Below, in pieces: positions 1 to 7,730 of a stretch of 64,000 nucleotides of DNA. The notes beneath the pieces were generated by a model. It worked only from the letters and a program-made list of their open reading frames with translations. It did not search any database and was not told the DNA's origin. The stretch is from Pseudotabrizicola algicola (lineage in GTDB: Bacteria; Pseudomonadota; Alphaproteobacteria; Rhodobacterales; Rhodobacteraceae): NCBI RefSeq assembly GCF_010915705.1, contig NZ_JAAIKE010000001.1, forward strand, positions 744,001 through 808,000, written 5' to 3'. The translations under genes were made by a program, and so were the position numbers. Position 1 is the stretch's first letter, and each line of letters starts with the position of its first letter.

Positions 1-1
1 G

Positions 2-634
2 GTCAGCGCCGCACCCGAAGGCGGCTGGCAGGTGGAACTCAACCGCTCTACCCTGCCGCGCGTGGTGATCCGTGATGACGAGGCAAAGCGCCTCGGCGAC
101 ATCGCCGAACCGCGCCGCGCAGATGCCGGTGGATACATTGCCGAAAGGCTCTCGGTGGCGCGCTGGCTGGCGCGCGCGGTGGACCATCGCAACCGCACCG
201 TGCTGCGGATCGGCGAAGAAATCCTGCGCCGTCAGGGCGATTTTCTGACCCACGGGCCAGAGCATCTGCGCCCGATGATCCTGAAAGAGATCGCCGAAAA
301 GGCCGGGGTGCACGAAAGCACTGTCAGCCGTGTGACAACCGGCATCTTGATGGCAACGCCGCACGGCACCTTCCCGCTGAAGCATTTCTTCACTGCCGCC
401 CTGCCCAGCCGCGATGATACCGGCGGATCGGCCGGCGCGGTCCGTCACCGCATCGAGCGGCTGATCAAGGCCGAACCTGCGGGCACACCGCTCAGCGATG
501 ATCAACTGGTTCAGTTGATGGAGGCGGAAGGGGTTTCGGTCGCGCGCAGAACGGTGGCGAAGTATCGCGATCAACTCAGCATCCCGCCCTCTTCGGTGCG
601 GCGCAGACAGGCGATCTTGTCAGGGCGGGTGTAA
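2..634 (+). CDS. rpoN: RNA polymerase sigma-54 factor RpoN, C-terminal part
   Basis: The gene enters from outside the window, so only about 210 C-terminal residues are visible. They hold the sigma-54 DNA-binding region: a helix-turn-helix (HESTVSRVTTG, about bases 311-343) and the RpoN box ARRTVAKYR (about 542-568), which contacts the -24 promoter element. Sigma-54 directs RNA polymerase to GG/GC promoters and needs an AAA+ activator to melt DNA. The gene converges on a flagellar block whose three units start at sigma-54-type promoters. This suggests a flagella-dedicated paralogue like R. sphaeroides RpoN2, but the missing N-terminus prevents distinguishing it from a nitrogen-fixation or general copy. 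Confidence 0.93.
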   Translation, partial: VSAAPEGGWQVELNRSTLPRVVIRDDEAKRLGDIAEPRRADAGGYIAERLSVARWLARAVDHRNRTVLRIGEEILRRQGDFLTHGPEHLRPMILKEIAEKAGVHESTVSRVTTGILMATPHGTFPLKHFFTAALPSRDDTGGSAGAVRHRIERLIKAEPAGTPLSDDQLVQLMEAEGVSVARRTVAKYRDQLSIPPSSVRRRQAILSGRV

Positions 635-657
635 CCCGCAACCTGCGCACGCCAGCA

Positions 658-712
658 GTCATGTCCATAGAAAGGCCCGGCAAAGCTTGCCGGGCCTTTC
701 TATGGACATGAC
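658..712. terminator. Bidirectional terminator, 26-bp perfect inverted repeat
   Basis: The arms at 658-683 and 687-712 are exact reverse complements with a 3-base loop. The stem contains AAAGGCCCGGCAA facing TTGCCGGGCCTTT. It sits between the convergent rpoN and the minus-strand gene ending at 730, so it would stop transcription from both sides. Confidence 0.85.
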
Positions 713-729
713 GCAGAGGCGCGAGTGCC

Positions 730-1422
730 TCACCCTGCGGTTTGGGCTTGACTTGCTGCGGGCAGCGGATCGAAGCGGAAACGTGCGTTGGGCCGGATCG
801 TCTGCCATGTCTGCACCGCTTCACGCTCGCTCTGCGCTGCGATAACGCCCACGCGGTAAAACCCTGCCGCGCTGCGCGAGGCCCTGATGTGGCCGGCTCC
901 CCCGCGCCAAAGATGCACACCCGCTGCAACCCAAAGGACAAGAACCACGGGCAAGCCTGCGGGCAAAGCCACGGCCAAGCCGGCAACCAGCGTTGCAAGC
1001 AAGGTCCACAGGCGCTGCTGCGCCAGCCACAACGCCGGAACCAACAGCGCAAAAAGCGAAGGTCGCACCGCAAAGATGTCATGGGTGCCATCCGCGTCGA
1101 CAACCACTTCCCAATTGTCGAGCAGCGCCGGTGAAAACGCCTTGAACCCGAGCCCTTCGGGCAGCGGCACTTGATCCCATTGCCCAAGGTCAAGACGATC
1201 GGCCAGCACTGTCCAGATCGCATCCTGCCGTGCAAAACTCAGGGCGACCAGCCCCGAGCTTGCGGCAAGCTCGGCCTTGAGCTTGTCGATACCCCCGGTC
1301 CAAGGCCGCCCCCCGACCCCGACCAGAACATCGCCCGACTTCAGGCCGATGGTATGGCCCAGATCGCTGGTGCGGCAGCGCCCCAGGCACAGGGTCATGC
1401 GTGCAGTTGAATGAACCGACAT
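730..1422 (-). CDS. Hypothetical membrane protein with PDZ-like N-terminus
   Basis: 230 residues. The N-terminal about 90 residues resemble a PDZ-like fold (GLKSGDVLVGVGGRPW followed by a helix). The centre has a hydrophobic stretch of two or three membrane segments, and the C-terminal about 50 residues are soluble. The ATG at 1422 is chosen because AAGGAA lies about 7 bases upstream; a TTG start would add 11 residues. It follows the MotF-like gene by 29 bases on the same strand and is probably cotranscribed from the sigma-54 promoter at 2450-2466. I know no function. The position suggests an accessory to the flagellar motor, which is inference only. Confidence 0.7.
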   Translation of the reverse strand: MSVHSTARMTLCLGRCRTSDLGHTIGLKSGDVLVGVGGRPWTGGIDKLKAELAASSGLVALSFARQDAIWTVLADRLDLGQWDQVPLPEGLGFKAFSPALLDNWEVVVDADGTHDIFAVRPSLFALLVPALWLAQQRLWTLLATLVAGLAVALPAGLPVVLVLWVAAGVHLWRGGAGHIRASRSAAGFYRVGVIAAQSEREAVQTWQTIRPNARFRFDPLPAASQAQTAG

Positions 1423-1451
1423 AAGGGATTCCTTGGGGACCAGAGCAGCGT

Positions 1452-2147
1452 TCAAGGATACTTGAACGGATTGGGAACCTGCACCGCCGCCGCAGGCCGC
1501 GGCTTCGACTTCGGGGCTGGCTTTGGCGCGGGTTTGGGCACGGCGACAGGTGCCGGAGCCTCATGCACGATGACCGGAGCGGGCTTGGCGACGGGCGCGG
1601 CAATGCGCTCGGAAAGCCGCATCTGGGTTTCGGCGAGCGCTTCGATCATGTCGGTGCGCAGCTTGTCGATCTGTTCGGCCAGGCCGACCGCCTCCTCTGA
1701 CGGATCGGGTTTGGCCAACATCTGTTCAAGCTGCGCGTCCAGCTTTGCAACTTGTGCAGATACGCTTTCCTGAAGCGCGGTGTTCTCTGCCTCCAGCCCG
1801 GCGATGGCTAGGTCGAGCCGATCCAGCGCGCCGTTCATTTCGGCCAGACGCTCGACAAAGGCAGCGGCGGCGGCGGCTTGCACCTCTCCGGCCTCGCGCA
1901 GATCCGCTACGCTGCGAAGGACAAGCAAGCCGCCAAGCACCAGCACGGCAACCGAGGCGCCCCCCGCCGCCAGTGCCATCCAGCCGCTTCGACGGGCCAC
2001 GCGTTCCATCGATTTCGCGGCATCGGAGCGGGCCAGCAAAACCGCTTCGGTTTCATGTGCGGCATCGGTTGCCGCGGCGGCGGCGTCCAGCGCTTTGGTG
2101 ATCGCCTCTTGAACGGCGTCGTCGCGAGAGGATTTCTTTTCAGTCAT
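1452..2147 (-). CDS. MotF-like bitopic membrane protein, flagellar motor accessory
   Basis: 231 residues: an Ala-rich, charged N-terminal helix (1-50), a single membrane segment at about 56-77, a coiled-coil region at about 85-165, and a Pro/Lys/Ala-rich tail ending in NPFKYP. R. sphaeroides MotF, needed for rotation of the Fla1 flagellum, is described as a bitopic protein of about this size encoded close to flhB. The architecture and position match, but I could not align the sequences. It overlaps the preceding 90-codon gene by ATGA, so the two are translationally coupled. The ATG at 2147 is preferred over a longer open frame because it starts at this overlap. It could instead be an unrelated scaffold protein. 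Confidence 0.65.
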   Translation of the reverse strand: MTEKKSSRDDAVQEAITKALDAAAAATDAAHETEAVLLARSDAAKSMERVARRSGWMALAAGGASVAVLVLGGLLVLRSVADLREAGEVQAAAAAAFVERLAEMNGALDRLDLAIAGLEAENTALQESVSAQVAKLDAQLEQMLAKPDPSEEAVGLAEQIDKLRTDMIEALAETQMRLSERIAAPVAKPAPVIVHEAPAPVAVPKPAPKPAPKSKPRPAAAVQVPNPFKYP

Positions 2148-2416
2148 GGGTTCTGTTTCCGCACCTGACGCAAGGGGTTGGGGCCGCGCCGGAGGCGGCG
2201 TTCGCGATACCACCCGACCATGCGCGCGATGGGAAAGCGGATGGCGGCAAGGCAGGACAGAACCGCGCAGATCGCCAAAGCGCCTTGCCGCAGCGGTGTT
2301 TCGGCAGGATCGGCCGCCGCGAACGCCAGCCCGAGCCCGAAGACCAGAAAGGTAAAGGTACTGATGCGCTGTCCGGCTTGGCAGATGCGGCATGGCTGTG
2401 GGGCGGCAGATGGCAC
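2144..2416 (-). CDS. Small two-helix membrane protein
   Basis: 90 residues, with two hydrophobic segments (about residues 20-35 and 45-60) and a basic C-terminus. The start is GTG at 2416 with GGGAG about 8 bases upstream. It is the first gene after the sigma-54 promoter at 2450-2466 and overlaps the MotF-like gene by four bases, so it probably belongs to the flagellar regulon. I do not recognise the family. There are two Cys residues near the N-terminus. Confidence 0.6.
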   Translation of the reverse strand: MPSAAPQPCRICQAGQRISTFTFLVFGLGLAFAAADPAETPLRQGALAICAVLSCLAAIRFPIARMVGWYRERRLRRGPNPLRQVRKQNP

Positions 2417-2449
2417 GGCAGACTCTCCCGAAAGATGGCAGGAACAGGA

Positions 2450-2466
2450 TGCAAGTATCGTGCCGA
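2450..2466 (-). promoter_or_regulatory. Sigma-54 promoter of the MotF-like unit
   Basis: The minus strand reads CGGCAC-GATAC-TTGCA, preceded by T. GG at -24 and GC at -12 have the correct spacing, with one departure from TGGCAC-N5-TTGCW. It lies between the flhB stop (2468) and the GTG start at 2416, giving a leader of about 20 bases. Confidence 0.7.
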
Positions 2467-2467
2467 G

Positions 2468-3613
2468 TTATCGGGCGCGGTGGCCGAGGGCATCGAATTG
2501 AAGGTCTTCGGGCAGGTCGATCTCGGGCAAATCCTCGCGCAGACCGCGTTCGATCCGCCAGATATGCGCAAGAACGGCGGCAACCGCGCCGTAAAGCCCG
2601 ACATGGATCTGGCTGCCGATTTCGCCCGTGAAGTAAAGCGCACGCGCCAAGGGCGGCAGGCCCAGAATGGGAACTCCGGCCTTGCGCGCCCGTTCGATCA
2701 CCTGCCGCGCCATCTGGTCGCGGCCCGTGGCAATGATGGTTGGCGCTTCATCCACGCCGGCGGTATAGCGCACCGCCACCGCGAAATGTGTCGGGTTGGT
2801 GATGACTGCCGAGGCCGTCGGGACATGTGCCAAGGCTGCGCGCTCGCGCGATCCGCGCTGGCTCGCCTCGATCTGCATCCGGCGCAAACGCCCCTTCACC
2901 TCGGGCGAGCCGTTGTCCTCGCGACTCTCGCGTTTCACCTCGTCAAAGGTCATCCGCAGCGATTGCTGCATCTTGTGCGATTGCCAAAGCAGATCGGCAA
3001 TACCGATCAGCCCCAGAACCAGCGTCATCGCCGCAAACAGCCGGAATGCAAGATTGGCGAACAATTTGGCCGCATCGCCCGTGGGCATATCGCCCAGCAC
3101 GACGATTTCGGGCATCGCATCATAGACCACCCAGAATGTCACCGACAGCAATAGCCCGACCTTGGCCAAGGCCTTCCCCAGTTCCACCAGCGCGGTCAGC
3201 GACACCATGCGGCCAAGGCCCTTCATCGGGTCCAGCTTTTCGGGCTTGAACGCATATCCCTTGGCCGACCAGCCAAGCCCTCCCATCGCGGCTTGCGCAA
3301 GGATCGCCGCCAGCATCACCGGAACGGCCACCGCGAGCGCCGCCGCCATCACCTCGAACCCGGCAGTGCCAAGCGCGGAAAACAAGGCCGCATCCAGCGT
3401 CTCGGGGGGGCCCAGCCGCAAGTGGCTTGACCATCGGGCCGCAACATAAGTTCCGGCAAGCGGGCTTGCCGCGATCACCAGAGTGCCTGCCGCCATGGTG
3501 ACAAAGACCATCATCTCTTTGGAGGTCAGCACCCGCCCTTCGCGGCGCGCCTCGTCAAGACGCTTTTGCGTAGGCTCGTGACTGCGTTCGGCGCCGTCAT
3601 CATTCTCTGCCAT
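2468..3613 (-). CDS. flhB: Flagellar export switch protein FlhB
   Basis: 381 residues, normal for the family. It has a charged N-terminus, four membrane segments between about 35 and 210, and a cytoplasmic domain with the self-cleavage motif NPTH at 273-276. Cleavage there switches the flagellar type III export apparatus from rod/hook to filament substrates. It is the last export gene of the fliK-to-flhB unit, one base after the fliR stop. The order fliP-fliQ-fliR-flhB is the canonical export-gate arrangement. No anomaly was seen. Confidence 0.97.
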   Translation of the reverse strand: MAENDDGAERSHEPTQKRLDEARREGRVLTSKEMMVFVTMAAGTLVIAASPLAGTYVAARWSSHLRLGPPETLDAALFSALGTAGFEVMAAALAVAVPVMLAAILAQAAMGGLGWSAKGYAFKPEKLDPMKGLGRMVSLTALVELGKALAKVGLLLSVTFWVVYDAMPEIVVLGDMPTGDAAKLFANLAFRLFAAMTLVLGLIGIADLLWQSHKMQQSLRMTFDEVKRESREDNGSPEVKGRLRRMQIEASQRGSRERAALAHVPTASAVITNPTHFAVAVRYTAGVDEAPTIIATGRDQMARQVIERARKAGVPILGLPPLARALYFTGEIGSQIHVGLYGAVAAVLAHIWRIERGLREDLPEIDLPEDLQFDALGHRAR

Positions 3614-3614
3614 G

Positions 3615-4427
3615 TCAGGGGCCTGTCACAACGGGAGCAAGCATATTGCCGATCAGCCCCGCTCCGGCTTCGACCACGCCGACCAGCCCGTCAAACATTT
3701 GCGGCGTCGTCAGCCAGAGCAGCACGAAAGCGGCAAGGATCGCCAGCGGGAAACCCACCGAAAAGAGGTTCAGCTGCGGCGCCGAGCGCGTGACGACCCC
3801 GACAGCGAGATTCAGCACCAGTAGGCCCGCCACCACCGGCATCATCAGGGCCGAGGCCAGCGCGAACATGGTGCCGCCTGCCGTAACGCCCGCCGTGATG
3901 AGCACACCCAACGCGGGCGTCGCTCCGGGCGGATAGGTGGCGTAGCTGTCCAGCAAGATGCGCAGCGCCACCAGATGTCCGTCCGTCTCCAGAAAGACGA
4001 ACATCAATGCAAGTCCGAAAATCTGCGCGACCACAGGGCTTTGCCCACCTGCGGTCGGATCGACCTGCATGGCAAAGCCCAGTCCGGCGGCATTGGCGAT
4101 CCTGTCGCCCGCCAGACCCGCCGCAGCGAAAAGGATGGTCAGGACCAACCCTGCCGTCAGACCGACTGCAATTTCCGCCAGCATAAGCGGCACCGCCGAA
4201 AGCCGCGCCAACCCGTCGGCATCGGGCAGGCCGAGGGCGCTTGCTACCGGCAAGGTCAGGCAAACCGCCGCAACGATGCGGATTGGCAGCGGCACAAAGC
4301 GCCCGCCGAACACAGGAGAGGCCACCAGAAAAGAGCCGATCCGCAACATGGCGAAGAAGAACGATGCCGCGGGATCGGCCAGTCGGGCCAGATCCATACC
4401 CGGCAGCGTAAAGATCGCGCCCTCCAT
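3615..4427 (-). CDS. fliR: Flagellar export gate protein FliR
   Basis: 270 residues, strongly hydrophobic with about six membrane segments, as expected for FliR of the FliP5-FliQ4-FliR1 export gate. The ATG at 4427 is preferred because it begins 4 bases after the fliQ stop; a TTG at 4457 would overlap fliQ by 26 bases and add ten polar residues. The motif GFAMQVDPTAG in the centre is typical of FliR. It is followed directly by flhB. Confidence 0.95.
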   Translation of the reverse strand: MEGAIFTLPGMDLARLADPAASFFFAMLRIGSFLVASPVFGGRFVPLPIRIVAAVCLTLPVASALGLPDADGLARLSAVPLMLAEIAVGLTAGLVLTILFAAAGLAGDRIANAAGLGFAMQVDPTAGGQSPVVAQIFGLALMFVFLETDGHLVALRILLDSYATYPPGATPALGVLITAGVTAGGTMFALASALMMPVVAGLLVLNLAVGVVTRSAPQLNLFSVGFPLAILAAFVLLWLTTPQMFDGLVGVVEAGAGLIGNMLAPVVTGP

Positions 4428-4431
4428 CTCG

Positions 4432-4698
4432 CTACCGGATCGCGCGGATGGTTTCAAAGACGAAGCCGAAGTAATCGGTCATGGTCACCATCATGTAGCC
4501 AGAGGTCAGGCCCATGGTGACCATAACGATCACCAGTTTAGGCACAAAGCTCAGCGTGTTTTCGCTGATCGAGGTGGCCGCCTGAATGACACCGATCACA
4601 AGGCCGACGCCAAGGGCCACCACAAGGATAGGCCCTGCCGTCCAGAGGATCGTCCAATAGGCGAGTTGCAACTGGGCAATGCCGCTTCCGAATTCCAT
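4432..4698 (-). CDS. fliQ: Flagellar export gate protein FliQ
   Basis: 88 residues with two membrane segments, the standard size for FliQ. The family pattern GVIQAATSISENTLSFVPK is present between the helices. Its start overlaps the fliP stop by one base. It forms part of the export gate in the basal body membrane. Confidence 0.96.
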   Translation of the reverse strand: MEFGSGIAQLQLAYWTILWTAGPILVVALGVGLVIGVIQAATSISENTLSFVPKLVIVMVTMGLTSGYMMVTMTDYFGFVFETIRAIR

Positions 4699-5447
4699 CA
4701 GCCAGCGCCCCCGGCCGCCATGCCATACCCCGCCGCGAGCGATCCCACCGTCAAGGCCCAGCCGTCAACCAGCACGAACAGCAAAAGCTTGAAGGGCAAG
4801 GCCACAAGCACAGGCGAAACCATCATCATGCCCAAGGCCATGAGGATCGAGGCGATCACGATGTCGATGACCAGAAACGGCAGGAACAGCAGAAAGCCGA
4901 TCTGGAACGCAGTCTTGAGCTCGGATGTCATGAAGGCTGGCAACAGCACGCGAAACGGCACGGCTTCGGTGTCCGCATAGGGGGCATCGCCCGCAAGGTC
5001 GGCAAACATCGCCAGATCGTTCTGGCGGGTGTTCTCGATCATGAAGCCCTTCATGATGTCGCCCGCGATCTTCAACGCCTCTTCCTGCGGCATGGAGCCA
5101 TCCAGCGCCGGACCAAGCGCCTGGTCATATACATTGGTCAAGACCGGTTGCATCACAAAAAAGGTGAGAAACATCGCAAGCGCGATCAGCACCTGATTTG
5201 GGGGGGTTTGCTGGGTTCCCATCGCCTGTCGCAAGATGGACAGAACAATGATGATGCGCGTGAACGCAGTCATGCCGAGCAGCAGGGACGGCAGAACCGT
5301 CAGCGCTGTCATCAGAACAAGAATTTGCAGCGAGAGCGACCAGCTGGCCCCCGATTGCGTCTCGGTCAGGGTCAGCGCCGGAATGCCTTGCGCCTGTGCA
5401 AAGCCTGGCAGCAGGACGATCAGCGCAACCGCAAGCAGGCGGATCAT
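4698..5447 (-). CDS. fliP: Flagellar export gate protein FliP
   Basis: 249 residues. An N-terminal signal peptide (about 1-20, ending FAQAQ) is followed by FliP hallmarks: FTRIIIVLSILRQAMGTQQ and TPPNQVL, then three more membrane segments including a Met-rich one. The ATG at 5447 overlaps the fliO stop (ATGA), which fixes this start against a longer open frame. FliP is the main subunit of the flagellar export pore. Confidence 0.97.
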   Translation of the reverse strand: MIRLLAVALIVLLPGFAQAQGIPALTLTETQSGASWSLSLQILVLMTALTVLPSLLLGMTAFTRIIIVLSILRQAMGTQQTPPNQVLIALAMFLTFFVMQPVLTNVYDQALGPALDGSMPQEEALKIAGDIMKGFMIENTRQNDLAMFADLAGDAPYADTEAVPFRVLLPAFMTSELKTAFQIGFLLFLPFLVIDIVIASILMALGMMMVSPVLVALPFKLLLFVLVDGWALTVGSLAAGYGMAAGGAG

Positions 5448-5779
5448 TTGCGGACCTCGGGCGGCAGGCACATGCCATCGCATCCCGCGTCTACCGCCTG
5501 GCAGATGCCACCGCATTCCGAACGTGCCGAACGCAGCGGCTTCAGCACCGGGTTCGCACCCTTGAGCTTGAGCAACAGAAAGTCCTGCCCGTCCACCGTG
5601 AGGATCACGGCACGGTCTGCCGGCCCCAAGGCCGCCGTTTCGAGCACGCGCAGGCGGCGACCTCGTCCGAAATGGTCGTTCAGCTCTTGCCGGTTGCGCA
5701 GGACAAGCGCCCATAAAAGGCCAAGTCCGGCCAGAAAGGCCGAGAGGATAATGATCTGGTCAACGCGTAGCAGGTCCAT
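5444..5779 (-). CDS. fliO: Flagellar biosynthesis protein FliO
   Basis: 111 residues, with a single N-terminal membrane helix (about 8-27) followed by a cytoplasmic domain with the FliO-type pattern LGPADRAVILTVDGQDFLLL. FliO helps assemble the FliP ring. The C-terminus is Cys-rich (four Cys in the last 25 residues), which is unusual. The start has AAGGA about 9 bases upstream. It sits between fliN and fliP, where FliO is expected. Confidence 0.88.
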   Translation of the reverse strand: MDLLRVDQIIILSAFLAGLGLLWALVLRNRQELNDHFGRGRRLRVLETAALGPADRAVILTVDGQDFLLLKLKGANPVLKPLRSARSECGGICQAVDAGCDGMCLPPEVRK

Positions 5780-5843
5780 GTGGGCGTCCTTGTCTGTCGA
5801 TACCCACAGACTGCAAGCCTCATGCCATCACCCGCGCACACGG

Positions 5844-6128
5844 TCAGATTGCGTCGGCTCGCTCCTCGGGCGTAATCACATGGCCAAAACGGATGCCAAA
5901 GCGATCTCCCACCATCACGACCTCGCCCTTGGCGATCAGGGTGCCGTTCACCAGAACGTCGAGCGGGTCGCCCGCCATGCGGTTCAGTTCGATCACCGAC
6001 CCTTCCGACAGGCGCAGCAGGTCCCGGATGGTCAGCTCGGCGCGACCGACCTCGACGGTCAGTGTGACCCCGATGTTTTCCAGAAGGCGCAGATGGTCGG
6101 CACTGGGGCGTGTGGCGGTATCGGTCAT
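5844..6128 (-). CDS. fliN: Flagellar motor switch protein FliN
   Basis: 94 residues, almost only the SpoA/FliN C-terminal domain. Visible motifs are VTLTVEVGRAELTIRDLLRL and DPLDVLVNGTLIAKGEVVMV, ending in FGHVITPEER. FliN forms the lower C-ring with FliM. It is 15 bases downstream of fliM. The protein is shorter than enterobacterial FliN because the variable N-terminus is missing, as in many alphaproteobacteria. Confidence 0.96.
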   Translation of the reverse strand: MTDTATRPSADHLRLLENIGVTLTVEVGRAELTIRDLLRLSEGSVIELNRMAGDPLDVLVNGTLIAKGEVVMVGDRFGIRFGHVITPEERADAI

Positions 6129-6143
6129 CTCAGGGTCCTCTTC

Positions 6144-7118
6144 TCAGGCGGCGCACTGGCGCGTGATGGAAACGGCGGCATGTCCGGCCAATTCGCCCGG
6201 CTGCGCCTCGAACAGTTTTTGATCTTCGATCAGCACCTCGACGGCACCGGTCAAAGTTACCGGCAACACCTCGCCTTCGCCTAGCGACATCAGCCGCGAT
6301 AGCGGAATTTGCGGTTCGCACAGGCGCACGGAGACACCAAGCGGGACGCGCATGAGGGCCTGCTGCAGCTTGTCGCGCCAGCTCAAATCCTCGGTGAGCT
6401 GATCCGACTGCGTGCGCGAGCGCAAAAGGCTGGCGATCGGCTTGAGCATCTGAAGGGGATAGAGAATGTCAAAAGTCGCCGGTTCCTGTCCCGGGAGCTG
6501 CACCATGAAAGAGCAGTTCACGACCATCTCGTCGCCATCGGCAAAGGCAACGAATTGCATGTTCTCTTCGCGGCTGGTGACCGCGAAGCTCAGCTTGGTC
6601 AGATCGCGCCACGCCAGTTGCAGCGCCGCGTTAAGCCGGTCTGTCACAAGCTCGATCACCCGGTGCTCGGTTGCGGTGAATTCCGAGCGCGCTTGCGACG
6701 GGCTGACCGCCCCGCCGCCATAATAGGCATTGGTCAAAAGAGAGATGAAGGAAGGCGGCATCACAAGAAGCTGGCTGCCGCGCAACTCGTCGGTGGTCGA
6801 GATGGTCAGCGAGATGAAATTGTCCTGGCTGTTGCGGTAATCGTCAAAGGTGCGCAATTCGGGCGGAAAGCTGGACAGGCGCGGCTGAAACTTCAGCATG
6901 GGCAGAAAGGCGGCCCGCGCGATGCGGCAAAAGCGTTCATTGATCATGCGCAGCCCGTGATAATCGCCAAAGCCCGAAAGGTCGTTGGACCCGAAGGCAT
7001 AGGGGCGCACGGGCAGGCCGTTGAGCATGCCCTCGCCTTCGGTATCGGCATCCATGCCGATAAGCCCGCCGACAAGCGCTGCGACCTCGGTTGAAGAGAG
7101 TTTCGTTGGTTTGGCCAT
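6144..7118 (-). CDS. fliM: Flagellar motor switch protein FliM
   Basis: 324 residues: a central CheC-like domain (about 45-230) and a C-terminal SpoA domain (about 240-310, ending in VTLTGAVEVLIEDQKL). The ATG at 7118 is preferred over an upstream TTG lying inside the fliL stop region. FliM links phospho-CheY to the C-ring. The N-terminal end (MAKPTKLSSTEVAAL) lacks the classic LSQxEIDALL CheY-binding peptide but keeps a related LSSTEVAALV. This may reflect recognition of the divergent CheY6-type regulators. Confidence 0.95.
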   Translation of the reverse strand: MAKPTKLSSTEVAALVGGLIGMDADTEGEGMLNGLPVRPYAFGSNDLSGFGDYHGLRMINERFCRIARAAFLPMLKFQPRLSSFPPELRTFDDYRNSQDNFISLTISTTDELRGSQLLVMPPSFISLLTNAYYGGGAVSPSQARSEFTATEHRVIELVTDRLNAALQLAWRDLTKLSFAVTSREENMQFVAFADGDEMVVNCSFMVQLPGQEPATFDILYPLQMLKPIASLLRSRTQSDQLTEDLSWRDKLQQALMRVPLGVSVRLCEPQIPLSRLMSLGEGEVLPVTLTGAVEVLIEDQKLFEAQPGELAGHAAVSITRQCAA

Positions 7119-7125
7119 GACGAAC

Positions 7126-7722
7126 CTATTGCAAGACAAAGGACGTGAAGAACACGCCTTCGACCCCGCCGAACCCCTCCAGCGCCACCAGACGCTGATT
7201 GATCGACTCTTTCAGCGCGTTTGCCAGCGCCTCGCGGCCCTCGCGTCCGGTGATCTGTTCTTCGCTGAACCCGCTGACCACCGCCAGCATGTCTGACCGG
7301 ATGGCCGCCTTATGTGTCTCTACATGCGTCATCACAGTGGCATCATATTGCGTGGAAAGGGAGATGCCGATCTGAAGAAAGCGCCGCGATCCGGCCAGAT
7401 TGGTGGTCAGCGGCTCGGCAAAGGCGTAGTATGTGGTTACAAACGCCTGTGTCTCGGGCGCGGGTCGGGCGACCTTTTGCGGTGTTCCCGGTTGCGGTTC
7501 CTCGGCAGATGCGGCCTCGCTTCTGTCAATCAGCCGCAGCGCCTCGGTGACAGGCGATTGCACGCGCGAGAAATAGAACCACCCGGCCCCGAACCCTGCC
7601 CCGGCGAGCATCACACCTGCAAGCAAAAGCCCGATCACACGCAGCAGACCCTTGCCGCGCTTGGGCTTGGGCTGGGGGGTGACATCGATCATATCTTTGG
7701 ATGCGGGGGCTGCGGCGGCCAT
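7126..7722 (-). CDS. fliL: Flagellar basal body protein FliL
   Basis: 198 residues: a cytoplasmic basic stretch, one membrane helix at about 25-50, a linker, and a periplasmic FliL domain ending in VEGVFFTSFVLQ, the typical FliL terminus. FliL surrounds the stator and strengthens torque. It lies between fliK and fliM with 7 to 8 base gaps, as in R. sphaeroides. Confidence 0.95.
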   Translation of the reverse strand: MAAAAPASKDMIDVTPQPKPKRGKGLLRVIGLLLAGVMLAGAGFGAGWFYFSRVQSPVTEALRLIDRSEAASAEEPQPGTPQKVARPAPETQAFVTTYYAFAEPLTTNLAGSRRFLQIGISLSTQYDATVMTHVETHKAAIRSDMLAVVSGFSEEQITGREGREALANALKESINQRLVALEGFGGVEGVFFTSFVLQ

Positions 7723-7730
7723 GGGTGTCC

